Source: an uncultured Oscillospiraceae bacterium (GTDB taxonomy: Bacteria > Bacillota > Clostridia > Oscillospirales > Ruminococcaceae). From it: DNA of 8,847 nucleotides. The notes beneath the pieces are model-generated. The model did no database searches. It worked only from the letters and a program-made list of their open reading frames with translations, and was not told the DNA's origin. How positions within the stretch are numbered: the first letter of the stretch is position 1; every line of letters starts with the position of its first letter. The stretch is taken from assembly GCA_910578965.1 (NCBI GenBank), contig CAJTSP010000111.1, positions 1 to 8,847 of the forward strand, given 5' to 3'. Below are positions 6,046 to 8,847 of this stretch, in pieces. The position numbers and the translations under genes are program-made.

Positions 6046-6080
6046 AGGGGCTGCCACATGGGTGGCAGCCCCTATATTTT
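6046..6080 (+). terminator. Intra-operon terminator/attenuator between mglB and mglA
   Basis: AGGGGCTGCCAC (6046-6057) pairs perfectly with GTGGCAGCCCCT (6062-6073) around a 4-nt loop, followed by ATATTTT. It has the form of an intrinsic terminator, in the 106-bp gap between mglB and mglA. In binding-protein-dependent ABC operons such a structure commonly lets the binding protein be made in excess by partial termination and by protecting the upstream mRNA 3' end. No promoter for mglA was recognised after it, so partial read-through is expected. Confidence 0.8.
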
Positions 6081-6102
6081 AAGTGAAAGGAGGCAGCTTG
6101 AT

Positions 6103-7602
6103 ATGGCGGAAAATGTTTTACTGCAGATGACCGGCATTACCAAGATCTTTCCGGGCGTCAAGGCGCTGGACGGGGTTTCACTGACCGTGCGCGCGGGCAC
6201 CGTGCATGCGCTGATGGGAGAGAACGGGGCGGGGAAATCTACCCTGATGAAGTGCTTGTTCGGCATTTATGCAAGAGATTCCGGCGAGATCGAGCTGGAA
6301 GGCAAACCCATCAACTTCAAAAACTCCAAGGAGGCGCTGGAAAACGGGGTGGCCATGGTGCATCAGGAGCTCAACCAGGCCCTCAAGCGCTCGGTGATGG
6401 ACAACCTCTGGCTGGGGCGCTATCCCACCATGGGGGGCATTGCCGTAAACGAGGGCAAGATGTACCAGGACACGGTGGAAATCTTCAAAAAGCTGGAGAT
6501 TGACATCGACCCCCACCGGATCATGAGCACCATGCCGGTTTCGCAGCGACAGATGGTGGAAATTGCCAAGGCGGTGAGCTACGATTCCAAGGTCATCGTG
6601 TTTGACGAGCCCACCTCCTCCCTCACCGAAACCGAGGTAGAGCACCTGTTCCGCATCATCAATATGCTGCGCGACAAGGGCTGCGGCATCATCTACATCA
6701 GCCATAAGATGGACGAGATCCTGCGCATCTCGGACGATGTTACCATCATGCGCGACGGCCAATATGTGGCTACCAAGCCGGCCGGCGAGCTCACCAAGGA
6801 GGAAATTATCCGCCTGATGGTTGGGCGCGAGCTTACCAACCAGTTCCCGCCCAAAACCAACACCCCCGGCGAAGAATACCTCAAGGTCGAAAACCTCACC
6901 GGCCAGTACAACCGGCTGCGGAACGTCTCGTTTACCGCCCGCCGGGGCGAGATCCTGGGCCTGGCCGGGCTGGACAGCTCGGGCCGTACCGAGACGCTCG
7001 AGAGCATCTTTGGCATCCGTACCCGCAAGGACGGGTCGATCACCCTGGGGGGCAAACCCTGCAAAAACCGCAACGCGCGGGAGTCGATCAAGGCCGGTTT
7101 TGCCCTTATCACCGAGGAGCGGCGGGCCACCGGCATCTTCTCGATCCTGGATATCAAGGAAAACACCGTGATCTCCAGCTTGCGCAAGCACCTGATGGCC
7201 GGCATCTGCCTCAACGAATCGTCCATGAAAAAGGACACCCAGTGGTCGATTGACGCGATGCACACCAAAACCCCCTCCCAGAGCACCAAGATCCGCAGCC
7301 TTTCGGGCGGCAACCAGCAAAAGGTCATCATCGGCCGCTGGCTGCTCACCAACCCGGAGGTTCTGCTGATGGACGAGCCGACCCGCGGTATCGACGTGGG
7401 CGCCAAATACGAGATTTATCAACTGATTCTGGACCTGGCAAACCAGGGCAAGACGGTGCTGATCGTTTCTTCCGAAATGCCCGAGCTGCTGGGCATCTGC
7501 GACCGCATCATTGTAATGTCCGGCGGCAAGGTGGCCGGCGAGGTGGACGCGCAGAACACCACCCAGGAAGAGATCATGACCCTCGCTGCCAAATATGCAT
7601 AA
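6103..7602 (+). CDS. mglA: Galactose/methyl-galactoside-type ABC importer ATP-binding protein, two fused ATPase domains
   Basis: A 499-residue cytoplasmic ATPase that powers the MglBAC importer. Domain 1 has Walker A GENGAGKST (39-47), HQEL Q-loop (about 87), a degenerate signature VSQRQMVEIAKA (146-157), Walker B with DEPTSSLTE (168-176) and a switch His in YISHKMDEI. Domain 2 (about 260-499) has a degenerate Walker A (GLAGLDSSGRTET, about 286-298, without the Gly-Lys-Ser/Thr) but an intact signature LSGGNQQK (400-407) and DEPTRGIDVG (424-433). This asymmetry is normal for the MglA/RbsA/XylG family, and similarity to E. coli MglA extends over nearly the whole length (for example SVMDNLWLGRYPT, KVIIGRWLLTNPE). 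The ATG at 6103 follows AAAGGAGG (6086-6093) at good spacing. An in-frame ATG at 6058 is rejected because it lies in the terminator loop without a ribosome-binding site. The stop codon overlaps the mglC Shine-Dalgarno. Confidence 0.95.
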   Translation: MAENVLLQMTGITKIFPGVKALDGVSLTVRAGTVHALMGENGAGKSTLMKCLFGIYARDSGEIELEGKPINFKNSKEALENGVAMVHQELNQALKRSVMDNLWLGRYPTMGGIAVNEGKMYQDTVEIFKKLEIDIDPHRIMSTMPVSQRQMVEIAKAVSYDSKVIVFDEPTSSLTETEVEHLFRIINMLRDKGCGIIYISHKMDEILRISDDVTIMRDGQYVATKPAGELTKEEIIRLMVGRELTNQFPPKTNTPGEEYLKVENLTGQYNRLRNVSFTARRGEILGLAGLDSSGRTETLESIFGIRTRKDGSITLGGKPCKNRNARESIKAGFALITEERRATGIFSILDIKENTVISSLRKHLMAGICLNESSMKKDTQWSIDAMHTKTPSQSTKIRSLSGGNQQKVIIGRWLLTNPEVLLMDEPTRGIDVGAKYEIYQLILDLANQGKTVLIVSSEMPELLGICDRIIVMSGGKVAGEVDAQNTTQEEIMTLAAKYA

Positions 7603-7617
7603 GGAGGTTGCGTAACA

Positions 7618-8703
7618 ATGGCAAACCCGATTGCAAGGATCAATCAAACCGCGGAGCATTATAAAACCCTGGACGCAAGGGATAAAAAACGGTTTTGGAT
7701 CGACGGTACCCTCAACAACGCCCTGTACATCCTGATGGCGATCTTCATCATCTATACCGCCATCGTCAACCCCAACTTCCTCAAGATGGGCTCGATCGCC
7801 ACCATCGTCATGCAGGTGGCCAGCTACCTGCCCATCGCCCTGGGCATCGGCGGCTGTATCGTATTAACCGGTACCGACCTTTCGGCCGGCCGCGTTGTAG
7901 GCCTCACCGCCGCTGTTTCGGCCATGCTGCTGCAGCGTATGGACCTGCCCAAACGCATCTTAAGCGCCATGCCCGAACTGCCCGGCTGGGCGGCCATCAT
8001 CCTTGCCATCCTGGCTACCATGGTGGTGGGCGGCATCATCGGCTGCGTCAACGGCTTTTTTGTGGCCAAGTTTGACCTGCACCCCTTCATCGTGACCCTG
8101 GCCACCCAGCTCATGACCTACAGCATCATCCTGCTGCTGTTTATGCTTAACGGCAACAACGGCCAGCCCATCAACGGCCTGCGGGACGATTACAACAGCT
8201 TTGTCAAGGGCACCATGCTCAACATCGGCAACGCCGCGCTGCCGTGGTATGTCCTATACGCCGTGATCCTGGTGGCGGTGATGTGGTTTATCTGGAACAA
8301 GACTACCTTTGGCAAAAACATGTTCGCGGTTGGCTCCAACAAGGAGGCGGCCAGCGTATCCGGCGTAAACGTGTTCAAAACCATCGTGATGGTACATACC
8401 CTGGCCGGCGTCATGTACGGCCTCAACGGCTTTATCGAGGCGGCCCGCTTAAGCTCGGTTACCCAGAACACCGGCCTCAACTACGAGTGCGACGCCATTG
8501 CGGCCTGCGTTATCGGCGGCGTCTCGTTTGTAGGCGGCACCGGCAAGATCAGCGGCATTGTGATGGGCGTATTTATCCTGCGCATCATCTTTGTGGCGCT
8601 CAACATGCTCTCGATCGACCAGAACCTCCAGTTCCTCATCAAGGGCGCCATCATCCTGTTTGCCTGCGCATTGGATATGCGCAAGTACCTCGCCAAAAAG
8701 TAA
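7618..8703 (+). CDS. mglC: Galactose/methyl-galactoside-type ABC importer permease
   Basis: A 361-residue inner-membrane permease of the branched-chain-amino-acid/ribose/galactose type (BPD_transp_2), forming the translocation channel with MglA. A cytoplasmic N-terminus of about 31 residues, a little longer than in E. coli MglC (336 aa in total), is followed by about eight to ten hydrophobic segments, roughly at 34-50, 58-84, 92-106, 124-145, 155-176, 207-226, 252-275, 290-332 and 339-355. Family motifs are TGTDLSAGR (84-92), NGFFVAKFDLHPFIVTLAT, the ATPase-contact loop FGKNMFAVGSNKEAASVSGV (from 231) and CDAIAACVIGGVSFVGG, all closely matching E. coli MglC. AAGGAGG directly overlaps the mglA stop, and the ATG is 15 bp after that stop, so the two genes are probably translationally coupled. 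It is the last gene of the operon in the window. Confidence 0.94.
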   Translation: MANPIARINQTAEHYKTLDARDKKRFWIDGTLNNALYILMAIFIIYTAIVNPNFLKMGSIATIVMQVASYLPIALGIGGCIVLTGTDLSAGRVVGLTAAVSAMLLQRMDLPKRILSAMPELPGWAAIILAILATMVVGGIIGCVNGFFVAKFDLHPFIVTLATQLMTYSIILLLFMLNGNNGQPINGLRDDYNSFVKGTMLNIGNAALPWYVLYAVILVAVMWFIWNKTTFGKNMFAVGSNKEAASVSGVNVFKTIVMVHTLAGVMYGLNGFIEAARLSSVTQNTGLNYECDAIAACVIGGVSFVGGTGKISGIVMGVFILRIIFVALNMLSIDQNLQFLIKGAIILFACALDMRKYLAKK

Positions 8704-8743
8704 GAAGCTGTACCAATAGCCGCCGCACACACAAATATTCCGT

Positions 8744-8805
8744 CTGTCTTTGCCCCAAAATCTTGAAAGCCACCAAGGCTTTCGGCAATTTTGGGGCTTC
8801 GACAG
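8744..8805. repeat. Compound palindromic hairpin after mglC
   Basis: Nested complementary arms form one long imperfect hairpin. CTGTC (8744-8748) pairs with GACAG (8801-8805). After a 3x3 mismatch, GCCCCAAAAT (8752-8761) pairs with ATTTTGGGGC (8788-8797). After an internal loop, GAAAGCC (8765-8771) pairs with GGCTTTC (8777-8783), with a 5-nt loop. Twenty-two base pairs form in total. No T-run follows on either strand, so it is not a standard intrinsic terminator, though it is the only structure seen that could end or stabilise the mgl transcript. The shape suggests a dispersed palindromic intergenic repeat. The remainder of 8704-8847 shows no gene. Confidence 0.6.
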
Positions 8806-8847
8806 CCAAAAAATTTGCTCGCCATGCTGCGCACTTCGGCTAATGGT

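Noticed and set aside
6058..6102. Longer mglA starting at ATG 6058
   Set aside because: That ATG lies in the loop of the intra-operon terminator, has no Shine-Dalgarno, and adds 15 residues absent from the family. ATG 6103 follows AAAGGAGG.
1507..8785. AAGGCTTTCGG shared by the hairpin at 1507-1517 and the one at 8775-8785
   Set aside because: An 11-base match is expected several times by chance in a window of this size, and the surrounding hairpins are otherwise different.
8481..8834. Minus-strand frame of 117 codons at the right edge
   Set aside because: Half lies antisense to mglC and the rest reads through the compound palindrome. No Shine-Dalgarno or domain was recognised.

Overview
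This is a GC-rich stretch from a low-redundancy bacterial chromosome. Consensus Shine-Dalgarno sequences (AGGAGG/GGAGAG), a lipobox-type binding protein, a YfhO protein and a CotF-like protein point to a Firmicute. The strong GC bias suggests an Oscillospirales/Ruminococcaceae-type gut Clostridium (inference; no rRNA is present to confirm it). All confident genes lie on the + strand.

Left part (1-4339): the 3' portion of a large YfhO-family membrane protein gene, cut by the window edge, is followed by a 171-bp gap with two overlapping hairpins. A complete tex gene (Tex/YdcI-type RNA-binding protein with a C-terminal S1 domain) comes next. A short gap then leads to a small gene for a CotF/ferritin-fold protein made of two helical-hairpin halves joined by a K/Q/A-rich linker.

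Middle (4340-4814): a 475-bp non-coding region. It holds a strong hairpin after the CotF-like gene, a 14-bp palindrome, an intrinsic terminator, and a well-formed sigma-70-type promoter (TTGACA-17 bp-TACCAT) whose -10 box lies inside a perfect 14-bp palindrome. A leader of about 214 nt then precedes mglB. It can fold into several stems, including a perfect 15-bp hairpin that overlaps an 18-bp palindrome, and has several competing pairings. This leader is the most interesting unexplained element of the window.

Right part (4815-8703): a complete mglBAC operon for a high-affinity galactose/glucose-type ABC importer: lipoprotein sugar-binding protein, double-domain ATPase and permease. Homology to E. 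coli MglB/MglA/MglC is clear by eye. A terminator-like hairpin with a T-run between mglB and mglA probably makes the binding protein more abundant than the ATPase and permease. The binding protein keeps the Ca-binding loop and most sugar contacts but differs at the positions equivalent to E. coli His152 and Asp154. No regulator or sugar-catabolic gene is visible.

Right edge (8704-8847): no gene. It contains a long multi-segment imperfect hairpin that looks like a palindromic intergenic repeat unit.

No rRNA, tRNA, CRISPR array, insertion sequence or phage gene was recognised. Most of the window is ordinary; the interest lies in the regulatory DNA around mglBAC.
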